The notes: generated from the sequence alone by a model not told the origin. 7,981 nt of DNA from Verrucomicrobiota bacterium (GCA_017557085.1 JAFZAR010000351.1:1-7981); one strand, 5' to 3'; numbered from the stretch's first letter, positions 1 through 6,217 are shown. A program made the numbers and translations.

Positions 1-1629
1 AATGATTATTCCGGAGAACTCTGGCTGAGTTCGGATGATACCAAAGAAGGCTTGGGGGATACCCCTTTGATCATTGGCACTTATGCCGAAGTCAGGAGTT
101 CTGGTCTGATCGAACTGGTAGCCGGTCAAAGATATTACTTTGAGATATATCATAAATCCGATGGTGTGCCGAACCTGACGATCCTTTCCTGGGTGCGTCC
201 CAGCCAGAATCCTGAGTATATCATCCCTGAAACACTGAGTTCTGCACTGCCATATAATTATGGCATTCCTGAACCTATCGAAACCGAGTACCTTTCCGGG
301 ATCGATGTGGAGCCTCTCATTGACATGGCTCCGGCCATTTTGCGGCAGCCTTTCAGCAAGACGGTTGGCGCGGGCACGAGTGTGAGCTTCAGCGTGAAAG
401 CGGATGGCACTGCTCCGCTTCGCTATCAGTGGTATAAAAATGACGTGGAGATCAGCGGCGCGGTAGATCCTGTCTATGCGATACCTTCCGTGGAACTGGC
501 TGATGCGGGCATATATACCGTTACTGTCAGCAATGAGTTCGGCAGTGCGTCCGGCGTGGGTGTGCTGACTGTCCGGGAAGCGTCCAAATTGCCGTGGATC
601 ATTTCCCAGCCGCAGGGACAGACTGTGGATGAGGGGGCGACAGTCACCTTCACCGTTGTGGCGAAAGATGAGAATACGGATAAAATGGATGTGAATGTTC
701 CGCTTTCCGCTGATGAAGATATGGAACTGACCTGGATCGAACCGGGTACCTTTATCATGGGAAGTCCGGAGGATGAGTTAGGAAGAAGTGAAAACGAAAT
801 CCAGCATCAAGTCACTTTGACTCAAGGCTACTGGATCGGCAGATATCCGGTCACGGAAGCTCAGTACAAGGCCGTGATCGGCAGTTGTCCCAGTAATGAC
901 GGTGATAATCATCCCGTCCACTATGTTTCCTGGAGCGATGCGACCAATTTCTGTGCCCGTTTGACAGAGATAGAGAGAAAAGTGGGCAGACTCCCTGAAG
1001 GATATGAATACGCGCTGCCGACCGAAGCACAGTGGCAATATGCCTGTCGTGCGGGTACGACAACGGCGTTGAACAGTGGAAAGAATCTGACTTCCACCAG
1101 TCAGTGTCCTAACATGGATGAAGTGGGATGGTATTACTACAATAGTGACAACAGATCTCATCCTGTGGGCCTGAAGCGCCCGAATGCGTGGGGCCTCTAT
1201 GATATGCATGGTAATGTGTGGGAATGGTGCTGGGATTATTATGGAGAATTTTCCGCTGATCCCGTAGTTGATCCAATGGGACCTGCAGTTGGTAATAAAC
1301 ATACTGGCTGTGGAGGATTTTATGGAGATGCCGCGTATTTATGCCGCACGGCGCGCCATTATGGAGACTATGACAACGGGTACGTTTACTGCGGATTCCG
1401 TGTAGCTCTGGTTCCTGTAAGGGGACAAGTAACTGCTGCTGCCGTCGGGTCATCCGTGACTTATCAATGGTATAAGAACGGTCAGACTATCAAGGGAGCT
1501 GACGGATCCAGCTATACCATCAAGGCTGTAAAAGAAAGCGATGCGGGGGAATATACCGTATCCGTTTGCAATAATGTCGGATGTGTTACTAGCCGGGCCG
1601 CGATTCTGACCGTCAGCACTTGGCCTTAG
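1..1629 (+). CDS. Secreted-type modular protein: PA14 (partial) - Ig-like - FGE-sulfatase nested in a second Ig-like domain (5' partial)
   Basis: The frame is open from base 1, so the true start lies upstream; the stop is TAG at 1627-1629. Counting from the first codon, residues 1-90 resemble the end of a PA14 domain (GELWLSSDDT near the start, then a YYFEIYHKSD strand). Residues 111-191 are a complete Ig-like domain (QWYKN, then DAGIYTVTVSN). Residues 198-222 look like the first strands of another Ig domain (SQPQGQTVDEG). Residues 241-473 are a FGE-sulfatase/SUMF1 domain with WIEPGTFIMGSP, LPTEAQWQYACRAGT (339-353), DMHGNVWEW (401-409) and CGFRVAL near its end. Residues 474-542 supply the rest of an Ig domain (YQWYKNG, DAGEYTVSVCN). 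The usual RGGSW is CGGFY (437-441), and the paired cysteines of true formylglycine-generating enzymes are not evident, so sulfatase activation is unlikely. A cell-surface binding or adhesion role is inferred. Confidence 0.9.
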   Translation, partial: NDYSGELWLSSDDTKEGLGDTPLIIGTYAEVRSSGLIELVAGQRYYFEIYHKSDGVPNLTILSWVRPSQNPEYIIPETLSSALPYNYGIPEPIETEYLSGIDVEPLIDMAPAILRQPFSKTVGAGTSVSFSVKADGTAPLRYQWYKNDVEISGAVDPVYAIPSVELADAGIYTVTVSNEFGSASGVGVLTVREASKLPWIISQPQGQTVDEGATVTFTVVAKDENTDKMDVNVPLSADEDMELTWIEPGTFIMGSPEDELGRSENEIQHQVTLTQGYWIGRYPVTEAQYKAVIGSCPSNDGDNHPVHYVSWSDATNFCARLTEIERKVGRLPEGYEYALPTEAQWQYACRAGTTTALNSGKNLTSTSQCPNMDEVGWYYYNSDNRSHPVGLKRPNAWGLYDMHGNVWEWCWDYYGEFSADPVVDPMGPAVGNKHTGCGGFYGDAAYLCRTARHYGDYDNGYVYCGFRVALVPVRGQVTAAAVGSSVTYQWYKNGQTIKGADGSSYTIKAVKESDAGEYTVSVCNNVGCVTSRAAILTVSTWP

Positions 1630-1663
1630 TCAGTTTTCAATCAGTCAGATTGATCAATAACGG

Positions 1664-1684
1664 AGCCGCGCAGGTTGTGCGGCT
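1664..1684 (+). terminator. GC-rich hairpin downstream of the modular protein gene, possible terminator
   Basis: AGCCGCGCA pairs with TGTGCGGCT (nine pairs, one of them G-U) around a three-base loop, about 35 nt after the stop codon. Only a short TTT follows before the sequence becomes GC-rich, so as an intrinsic terminator it is weak. A smaller hairpin, TCAATC/GATTGA at 1637-1653, lies just before it. Confidence 0.3.
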
Positions 1685-1728
1685 TTCGCGTGGCACTGGC
1701 TCCGGTGAAATAACGATCGTATTACGAT

Positions 1729-1771
1729 AAAAACACCCCCCCGACGGTTCACACCACCGGGGATTTTGTTT
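1729..1771. terminator. Probable bidirectional terminator between the convergent genes
   Basis: CCCCG (1739-1743) pairs with CGGGG (1758-1762), and an inner GGT/ACC pair follows after a 2x2 internal loop. The right side continues ATTTTGTTT, giving a U-rich tail on the plus strand. The left side is preceded by AAAAA at 1729-1733, which gives a U-run on the minus strand. The position between the end of the modular protein gene (plus) and the end of the DAHP synthase gene (minus) suits a shared terminator. It overlaps the promoter-like sequence at 1748-1776, so one of the two readings may be a coincidence. Confidence 0.45.
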
Positions 1772-1776
1772 ATAAT
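1748..1776 (+). promoter_or_regulatory. Near-consensus sigma-70 promoter with no obvious downstream gene
   Basis: TTCACA (1748-1753) matches five of six -35 consensus bases. TATAAT (1771-1776) is a perfect -10, and the spacer is exactly 17 nt. Transcription would start near 1783 and run rightward through the palindromes at 1799-1913, then antisense into the 3' end of the DAHP synthase gene. No plausible protein gene lies on the plus strand before 3057. The -35 element falls inside the terminator hairpin, which lowers confidence. Confidence 0.4.
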
Positions 1777-1798
1777 ATCTATTTGTGATTCTTTCCGA

Positions 1799-1913
1799 TC
1801 ACCCCTTCAGGGTGAAGAGGTTAGAGGTGCTGTTACCGGGGGGACGCTTCGCTCACCCTTGGTTATTCTCTCATAACCCGTTCCGGGTTTTCAGTCAGAA
1901 TCCCTGCGGATTT
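1799..1913 (+). repeat. Array of 15-nt palindromes with small hairpins (REP-like)
   Basis: Three 15-nt units form hairpins: CACCCCTTCAGGGTG (1800-1814), AACCCGTTCCGGGTT (1875-1889) and AATCCCTGCGGATTT (1899-1913). A fourth stem, GGTTAT/ATAACC, spans 1861-1878 and competes with the second unit. The units start 75 and 24 nt apart, both multiples of three, so in one frame they read HPFRV, NPFRV and NPCGF. Each of the last two is followed by TTTTC or a run ending in C, so either could end a short plus-strand transcript. The structures and register are seen directly; calling this a dispersed repeat family is inference. Apart from the terminator and promoter to its left, the 293-nt gap at 1630-1922 shows nothing else recognisable. 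Confidence 0.5.
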
Positions 1914-1922
1914 TCAACCGTA

Positions 1923-2966
1923 CTATCCGATGTGCCCCAGGGTTCTTCCCGCGGCGGTCAGGAAAGGCCGGATAGCGGAGGAGAGCCTGGCAAATTCTTC
2001 CAGAGTGATCTGCTGAGGACCGTCAGACCAGGCATGAGCCGGATCCGGATGGACTTCAATCAGGAGAGCGTCCGCGCCCATGGCGACCGCTCCAATACAA
2101 AGACTGTCCACTAATTTCGCGCTGCCGCATCCTTGGGAAGGATCTATCACGATCGGGCAGTGAGTTTCCTTCTTCATGATGGGGATCGCGGAAAGATCCA
2201 GAGTGTTGCGTGTGTAGGTTTCAAAAGTCCGGATACCGCGTTCGCAGAAAAGCAGATTGGGATTGCCGCTGTTCAGGATGTATTCCCCGGCCAGCAGCCA
2301 TTCTTCGATCTTCATGCCGGAGCCTCGCTTGAGCAGGATGGGTTTGCCGGTACGCGCGGCGGCGATCAGTAACTGGAAATTCTGAGCGTTGCGGGTGCCT
2401 ATCTGGATAATATCGGTATATTCGGCAACCAGCTCCACATGTTCCTCGGAAAGACATTCGGTGATGATGGCCAGCCCGGTGGCTTTGCGGGCTTTGTCTA
2501 AGAGCTTGAGACCTTTTTCGCCCAGACCCTGAAATTCGTAGGGAGAGGTCCTGGGTTTGAAAGCGCCGCCGCGGAGGATGGTGGCTCCGCTGGCTTTGAC
2601 CGATTCCGCCACGGTCATGATCTGTTTTTCATTTTCGACAGAGCAGGGCCCCGCCATCAGATGGACAGCGTTCCCGCCAATGCTGACGTGATCATTGATC
2701 CTGACGATGGTGCGTTCCTGGGGAGTTCCCCGTTTCACCAGTTTATAACGTTTTTGGACAGGGGTGACTTTTTCGACCTGCGGCCAGGAAGTGAGCGCTT
2801 CCAAAGTCTGCGGGGTTTGCTCCTTGCCGAAAGCCGCGATAATGACACGGCCGCCCTCGCGGATGACGTGGACAGAGTATCCGCGGGATTCGATCTCATT
2901 CAGGACACGGGTTTCATCGGCTTCAGAAACACCGGCTTTTAGGACAATGATCATCATAGATTCCAT
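1923..2966 (-). CDS. aroF: 3-deoxy-7-phosphoheptulonate (DAHP) synthase, type I-beta with N-terminal ferredoxin-like domain
   Basis: This enzyme condenses phosphoenolpyruvate and erythrose 4-phosphate, the first step of the shikimate pathway, in the cytoplasm. The 347-aa protein has a regulatory ferredoxin-like domain (about residues 5-75, opening MIIVLKAG), as in the Thermotoga type, where it mediates feedback control by aromatic amino acids. The barrel follows, with AGPCSVE (105-111), GGAFKPRTSPY (133-143), QIGTRNAQN (188-196), LLKRGSG (211-217), CERGIRTFE (241-249), IEVHP (303-307) and SDGPQ (314-318). Metal ligands expected from the Thermotoga enzyme are Cys, His, Glu and Asp; here Cys108, Glu304 and Asp315 are present, but the His position in DPSHGTG is Gln278 (DPSQGCG). 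ATG 2966 is used as start; ATG 2957 or 2954 would give the commoner MIIVLK opening, and neither has a strong ribosome site. It is transcribed divergently from ispF. Confidence 0.93.
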   Translation of the reverse strand: MESMMIIVLKAGVSEADETRVLNEIESRGYSVHVIREGGRVIIAAFGKEQTPQTLEALTSWPQVEKVTPVQKRYKLVKRGTPQERTIVRINDHVSIGGNAVHLMAGPCSVENEKQIMTVAESVKASGATILRGGAFKPRTSPYEFQGLGEKGLKLLDKARKATGLAIITECLSEEHVELVAEYTDIIQIGTRNAQNFQLLIAAARTGKPILLKRGSGMKIEEWLLAGEYILNSGNPNLLFCERGIRTFETYTRNTLDLSAIPIMKKETHCPIVIDPSQGCGSAKLVDSLCIGAVAMGADALLIEVHPDPAHAWSDGPQQITLEEFARLSSAIRPFLTAAGRTLGHIG

Positions 2967-2969
2967 GAA

Positions 2970-2986
2970 GAGCGGTAGAGCCGCTC
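2970..2986 (-). promoter_or_regulatory. Leader hairpin just upstream of the DAHP synthase start
   Basis: GAGCGG (2970-2975) pairs with CCGCTC (2981-2986) around a five-base loop. On the minus strand this sits three bases before ATG 2966, where a Shine-Dalgarno sequence would be expected but is not seen. It could hinder initiation at 2966 or favour the inner ATGs at 2957 and 2954. The structure is seen; the regulatory role is inference. Confidence 0.3.
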
Positions 2987-3000
2987 CGGTTGCTGTGCTA

Positions 3001-3029
3001 ATTATGACCTCTACGGCTTGCTATGAAAA
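3001..3029 (-). promoter_or_regulatory. Candidate sigma-70 promoter for the DAHP synthase gene
   Basis: Read on the minus strand, TTTTCA (3029-3024, four of six -35 bases) and CATAAT (3006-3001, five of six -10 bases) are separated by 17 nt. The start point would fall near 2994, giving a leader of about 28 nt that contains the hairpin at 2970-2986. No equally good promoter for ispF was found in the same 90-nt gap. Confidence 0.42.
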
Positions 3030-3056
3030 TAAAAATCGGGCACAATCGAAGGGCTT

Positions 3057-3551
3057 ATGATATGCAAAGTAGGCATTGGTTATGATGTGCATCAGCTGGT
3101 AGTCGGGCGCAAACTCTATTTGGGAGGTGTGTTAATCCCTCATACTCATGGTCTTGAGGGACATTCCGACGCGGACGCGCTGATCCACGCGATCTGTGAC
3201 GCGCTTCTGGGCGCTGTGGGCGAGGTGGATATCGGACATTTTTTCCCCAATACGGATCCACGCTGGAAAGATGTGCGCAGCACTGTCTTTTTGGAAGAAA
3301 TATCCAAAGTGATCGCTCTGCGGAAGGGGAAGATCGTGAACATTGACAGCACCCTTATCGCCGAAGCACCAAAGATCGCTCCCCATATCAAGGAAATGAA
3401 ACAGCAGGTGGCTAACGCGTTGAACGTGAGGACCGAAGTGGTGGGGATCAAAGCAACGACCAATGAGACGATGGGATTCGTGGGACGCAGGGAAGGCATA
3501 GCCGCCATGGCGGTCGCTTCTGTTTATATGCCTGAGGATCAGGAGTATTGA
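3057..3551 (+). CDS. ispF: 2-C-methyl-D-erythritol 2,4-cyclodiphosphate synthase
   Basis: IspF converts CDP-methylerythritol 2-phosphate to methylerythritol 2,4-cyclodiphosphate with release of CMP, the fifth step of the MEP isoprenoid pathway. It acts as a cytoplasmic trimer with active sites between subunits. The 164-aa length is normal. GIGYDVH supplies metal ligands Asp10 and His12, and HSDADALIHAICDALLGA supplies His44 and Asp48. Also present are EVDIGHFFPNTDPRWK (56-71) and the C-terminal signature KATTNETMGFVGRREGIAA (132-150). The start ATG has AAGGG three bases upstream, a short but usable spacing. The next gene begins 6 nt after the stop, so the two are probably co-transcribed. The usual partner ispD is not in the window. 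Confidence 0.97.
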   Translation: MICKVGIGYDVHQLVVGRKLYLGGVLIPHTHGLEGHSDADALIHAICDALLGAVGEVDIGHFFPNTDPRWKDVRSTVFLEEISKVIALRKGKIVNIDSTLIAEAPKIAPHIKEMKQQVANALNVRTEVVGIKATTNETMGFVGRREGIAAMAVASVYMPEDQEY

Positions 3552-3557
3552 TTTGAA

Positions 3558-3836
3558 ATGAAAGCGGAGATCGGCTGGAAACGCATCAATGAGGAAGGCG
3601 AGAAGATCCAGGTCTATGCTCACCATGTAGGAGACCGCTGGCTGTTTTACTGGCGCTATCGCCGTTATGAGCAATGGGAGGAACTCAAAAATCCGCCGCT
3701 GGAAGACTGGCTGGCCCTGCTGGACGCGGTGGAACGCGGAGCCAACCGCCGCCGTTATCCTCCGGAGGAACCTTTGCGTATCCGCAAACGCATCCGGGAA
3801 CTGTTCCCCGGCGCGGATCTGGACAAGAAAGATTAG
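3558..3836 (+). CDS. Small Trp/Arg-rich protein of unknown function
   Basis: I do not recognise this 92-aa protein. It is rich in aromatic and charged residues: Trp at 7, 28, 32, 40 and 51, a WRYRRYEQWEE stretch near residues 32-42, and an Arg/Lys-rich C-terminal part ending RELFPGADLDKKD. It has no signal peptide and no membrane segment, so it is probably cytoplasmic and could bind nucleic acid or another protein. The case for a real gene is its start 6 nt after the ispF stop, an AGGAG at about 3541-3545 (roughly 12 nt before the ATG), sensible codon use, and the lack of any competing gene. Function unknown. Confidence 0.7.
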   Translation: MKAEIGWKRINEEGEKIQVYAHHVGDRWLFYWRYRRYEQWEELKNPPLEDWLALLDAVERGANRRRYPPEEPLRIRKRIRELFPGADLDKKD

Positions 3837-3882
3837 TTTCTGTTCTCCGGCACGTTCTTAGGCTTGCAGGAGAAACAAGAGT

Positions 3883-3902
3883 GAGTTATTGTTTAACTCT
3901 TT
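3883..3902 (+). terminator. Weak hairpin in the gap before the HAD gene
   Basis: GAGTTA (3883-3888) pairs with TAACTC (3894-3899) over a five-base loop and is followed by TTT. The stem is short and AU-rich, so termination would be partial at best. The rest of the 105-nt gap (3837-3941) shows only the AAGGA ribosome site of the next gene. Confidence 0.2.
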
Positions 3903-3941
3903 GAGGAGCAGCGAGGCTCTTCATGAAAGAAGGAAACCGAT

Positions 3942-4841
3942 ATGGAAATCCAACAGGCAGATTACAGACAAGTTTTGAGAAGTTTTGAACCGCAGACGGA
4001 GTTTTTCGTGGGTGTGGATTCAGACGGCTGTGTATTCGACAGCATGGAAGTGAAACACAAAGAGTGTTTCTGCCCGATGTTTATCAAAGCACTTAAACTG
4101 CAGTCTGTCAGCAAGTTTGCCAGAGAAGTCTGGGAGTTCGTGAACCTCTATTCCCAAACCAGAGGAAGCAATCGTTTCCTGGCGGTGACACGTGCCCTGA
4201 AATTACTGGGAGAGAGACCGGAAGTCATCAAACGCAAATGCCATCTGCCTTCGACCGAAGCTCTGGAAGAATGGGCAGCCCGGACGAATCCTTTGACACC
4301 GGCGGCATTGGTAGCGGAGTTCGAGCGCACGAAGAACCCCGATTTCCAGCCGTTCATGGACTGGTCTGTGGATGTGAACCGCGCCGTGAAGGAGATCATG
4401 AAAGGCGTTCCCTTATTCCCTTATGTGAAAGAGAGCTTGGATATCGCGCGCGTCAAGGCGGATGTTTTTATTGTTTCCCAGACACCGACAGAAGCCCTGA
4501 AACGGGAATGGACGGAAAACCAGATCTATCAGTATGTCCGTTATGCCGCGGGACAGGAAGTCGGAAAGAAAAGCGAACAGATCCGCTGCATCACGGAAGG
4601 CCGGTACGCGCCCGAAAAGATGCTGATGGTGGGGGATTCTCCCGGCGATCTGAAAGCTATCAAAGCCAACAATGGATTGTTTTTCCCGATCGTTCCGGGA
4701 CGCGAGGACGAATACTGGAAGAAACTGGCGGAAGAAGGACTGGAACGCTTTTTTAATGGAACTTATAAAGGCGCTTATGAAGACGCGCTGCTGAAAGAGT
4801 TCGCGAACTGTCTGCCGTCGGATCCGCCCTGGAAACAGTAA
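3942..4841 (+). CDS. HAD-superfamily hydrolase (probable phosphatase)
   Basis: HAD phosphatases remove phosphate from small molecules through an aspartyl-phosphate intermediate. This 299-aa protein carries the four HAD motifs: motif I VGVDSDGCVFDS with nucleophile Asp26 and acid/base Asp28, motif II IVSQTP with Ser179, motif III Lys209 or Lys210 in VGKKSEQI, and motif IV MVGDSPGDLKAI with Asp232 and Asp236. A long insert between motifs I and II (about residues 35-170), mostly predicted helical, forms the cap domain that would set substrate choice. The DxD form of motif I fits phosphatase chemistry. AAGGA about 7 nt before the ATG supports the start. The substrate cannot be read from the sequence, and neighbours (ispF upstream, MFS transporter downstream) do not settle it. 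Confidence 0.88.
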   Translation: MEIQQADYRQVLRSFEPQTEFFVGVDSDGCVFDSMEVKHKECFCPMFIKALKLQSVSKFAREVWEFVNLYSQTRGSNRFLAVTRALKLLGERPEVIKRKCHLPSTEALEEWAARTNPLTPAALVAEFERTKNPDFQPFMDWSVDVNRAVKEIMKGVPLFPYVKESLDIARVKADVFIVSQTPTEALKREWTENQIYQYVRYAAGQEVGKKSEQIRCITEGRYAPEKMLMVGDSPGDLKAIKANNGLFFPIVPGREDEYWKKLAEEGLERFFNGTYKGAYEDALLKEFANCLPSDPPWKQ

Positions 4842-4896
4842 ACAGTCAGGCCCTTCCCGCGACGGAGCAATGCGGAACCTGCTTTCTGTCTGATCA

Positions 4897-4923
4897 CTGT
4901 TATTCTGTTGATCTTCTGTTATT
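4897..4923 (+). repeat. Three imperfect CTGTTATT direct repeats before the MFS gene
   Basis: CTGTTATT (4897-4904), CTGTTGAT (4905-4912) and CTGTTATT (4916-4923) lie immediately upstream of ATG 4926, where no Shine-Dalgarno sequence is visible. They could be a regulator site or a chance T-rich run. Confidence 0.3.
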
Positions 4924-4925
4924 AA

Positions 4926-6140
4926 ATGAAATCAGAAGCTAAACTTTGGAGCCCTAATTATATCCTTTTTTGCGTGGCGTCGTTGATCATGTTCTTCGCT
5001 TTTTATTCAACGGTTTCCACGCTGCCGATCTATCTGGATGATTATCTTCACGCGGATAAGAGCCAGATTGGTCTGATCCTGTCTTCCTACGCGCTGGCGG
5101 CTGTGCTGTTAAGGCCGTTCTGTGGGTACGCTTTGGATTCCTGGGGCAGAAAAAAGGTTTTCATGTCGGGGTACTTGGTTTTCTGCTGTATCTTCGGGAT
5201 GTACGCGCTGTCTTCCATTCCCTGGATGAACGGGAAAGTGTTGCTGGGATTCTCGTTGCCCTTGCTGACGGTGGGCATCGTTCGTTTTATGCATGGGCTT
5301 TCCTGGGCTTTTGTCAGCAGCGGCAATCAGACTATCTCAGTGGATATCGTTCCGCCTTCACGCCGCGGGGAGGGGATCGCCTATTTCGGTATGGCCGCCA
5401 ATCTTTCCATGGCGGTGGGGCCGGCTCTGGGACTGGGATTGATCCATTTCTTTGGCAGTACCTACCTTTTCATGACAACGATGATTCTGAGTCTTGTGAG
5501 CTTCATCTCTTTGTGTTTCATGAAGTTTCCTGCCTATCGCCCCCAGCGGACGCGGATCAATCTGAAAGCGATGGTAGAAAAAACAAGCATCCCGTTTTCT
5601 ATCGTCTGTGCGATCTTTTGTTTCTCCAACAGCTGTTATATGACATATATGCCAATCTACAGCAAGGAGATAGAAGGATCGAACCCGGCTGTTTTCTTTT
5701 TTGTTTATTCCCTCGGAATGATCGGGACCCGGTTCTTTTCCGGGCGTATCTTTGACCGGATCGGCCCCAAAGTTCCGATCGGAGTGGGGTTTCCATTGAT
5801 GATCGCTGGCAGTTTGCTTTTATGGAGTGTCCACCATTATGTTATTTTTTATCTGGCGGCGCTCTTGCTGGGAGTCGGCAGCGGGATGGCGTTTCCCAGT
5901 TTTGTCGCCTGTATCAATAATATGGTCAGACCGACACGGCGCGGAGCGGCTAACGCGACCTTTTCTTCCGCGATCGATATCGGGATTGCCAGCGGAATCA
6001 TCTCCTTTGGGTTCATATCCGACTGGATGGGATTGAGATTCATATACTTTGTGGCTTCCATGCTGTATGTTGTCGCTTTCCTGTTTTACATTCTGGTGAC
6101 TCATCGTCATTATCAGAGGAACAAAATTCAGGGAGTTTGA
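4926..6140 (+). CDS. MFS transporter, 12 transmembrane segments, DHA1-like
   Basis: This 404-aa inner-membrane protein has about 12 hydrophobic segments and belongs to the major facilitator superfamily of proton-coupled secondary transporters. The cytoplasmic loop between TM2 and TM3 has motif A (GYALDSWGRKK, 67-77), and a second copy lies between TM8 and TM9 (GRIFDRIGPKV, 273-283), the expected twofold repeat. A PPSRRGEG stretch (143-150) followed by MAANLSMAVGPALGLG fits the motif seen in drug/metabolite efflux members. Its opening (NYILFCVASLIMFFAFYSTVSTLPIYL region, residues 11-37) is like arabinose-efflux-type permeases. The substrate is unknown. The start has no obvious ribosome site. 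The gap to the preceding HAD gene is 84 nt and carries the repeats at 4897-4923. Confidence 0.9.
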   Translation: MKSEAKLWSPNYILFCVASLIMFFAFYSTVSTLPIYLDDYLHADKSQIGLILSSYALAAVLLRPFCGYALDSWGRKKVFMSGYLVFCCIFGMYALSSIPWMNGKVLLGFSLPLLTVGIVRFMHGLSWAFVSSGNQTISVDIVPPSRRGEGIAYFGMAANLSMAVGPALGLGLIHFFGSTYLFMTTMILSLVSFISLCFMKFPAYRPQRTRINLKAMVEKTSIPFSIVCAIFCFSNSCYMTYMPIYSKEIEGSNPAVFFFVYSLGMIGTRFFSGRIFDRIGPKVPIGVGFPLMIAGSLLLWSVHHYVIFYLAALLLGVGSGMAFPSFVACINNMVRPTRRGAANATFSSAIDIGIASGIISFGFISDWMGLRFIYFVASMLYVVAFLFYILVTHRHYQRNKIQGV

Positions 6141-6153
6141 TATATAAAAATTC

Positions 6154-6196
6154 TTTGAACGGGAATCTCTTACGTGGATTTTTAAACGGGATTTTC
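6154..6196 (+). repeat. Pair of 16-nt imperfect direct repeats
   Basis: TTTGAACGGGAATCTC (6154-6169) and TTTAAACGGGATTTTC (6181-6196) match at 13 of 16 bases, with starts 27 nt apart. They lie in the 152-nt gap between the MFS and acylphosphatase genes, upstream of a weak promoter candidate, so they could be binding sites for a regulator. No known operator is recognised. Confidence 0.35.
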
Positions 6197-6217
6197 AGTA
6201 TCTGCCGGGAAAAAGAA

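Noticed and set aside
52..54. TTG as the start codon of the first gene
   Set aside because: The frame is open back to base 1, and the codons before 52 encode the conserved GELWLSSDDT piece of the PA14 domain, so the gene begins outside the window.
721..1419. Calling the FGE-sulfatase domain a true sulfatase-modifying enzyme
   Set aside because: The pair of active-site cysteines of real formylglycine-generating enzymes is not visible, and no sulfatase gene is nearby.
778..1453. Long minus-strand reading frames opposite the FGE-sulfatase domain
   Set aside because: They lie opposite a strongly supported domain and their translations show no recognisable motif.
1785..1922. A retroelement template repeat matching the end of the FGE-sulfatase domain
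   Set aside because: Apart from short matches around GCGGATT, the stretch does not align with 1306-1420, and no adenine-rich near-copy is visible in the window.
1785..2114. A 109-aa plus-strand reading frame starting with GTG 1785 just behind the orphan promoter
   Set aside because: Most of it is antisense to the well-supported DAHP synthase gene, it has no ribosome site, and its recognisable HPFRV/NPFRV strings are explained by the palindromes.
3132..3674. Minus-strand reading frames opposite ispF
   Set aside because: They mirror ispF, which carries all its catalytic motifs; the antisense translations are low-complexity and motif-free.
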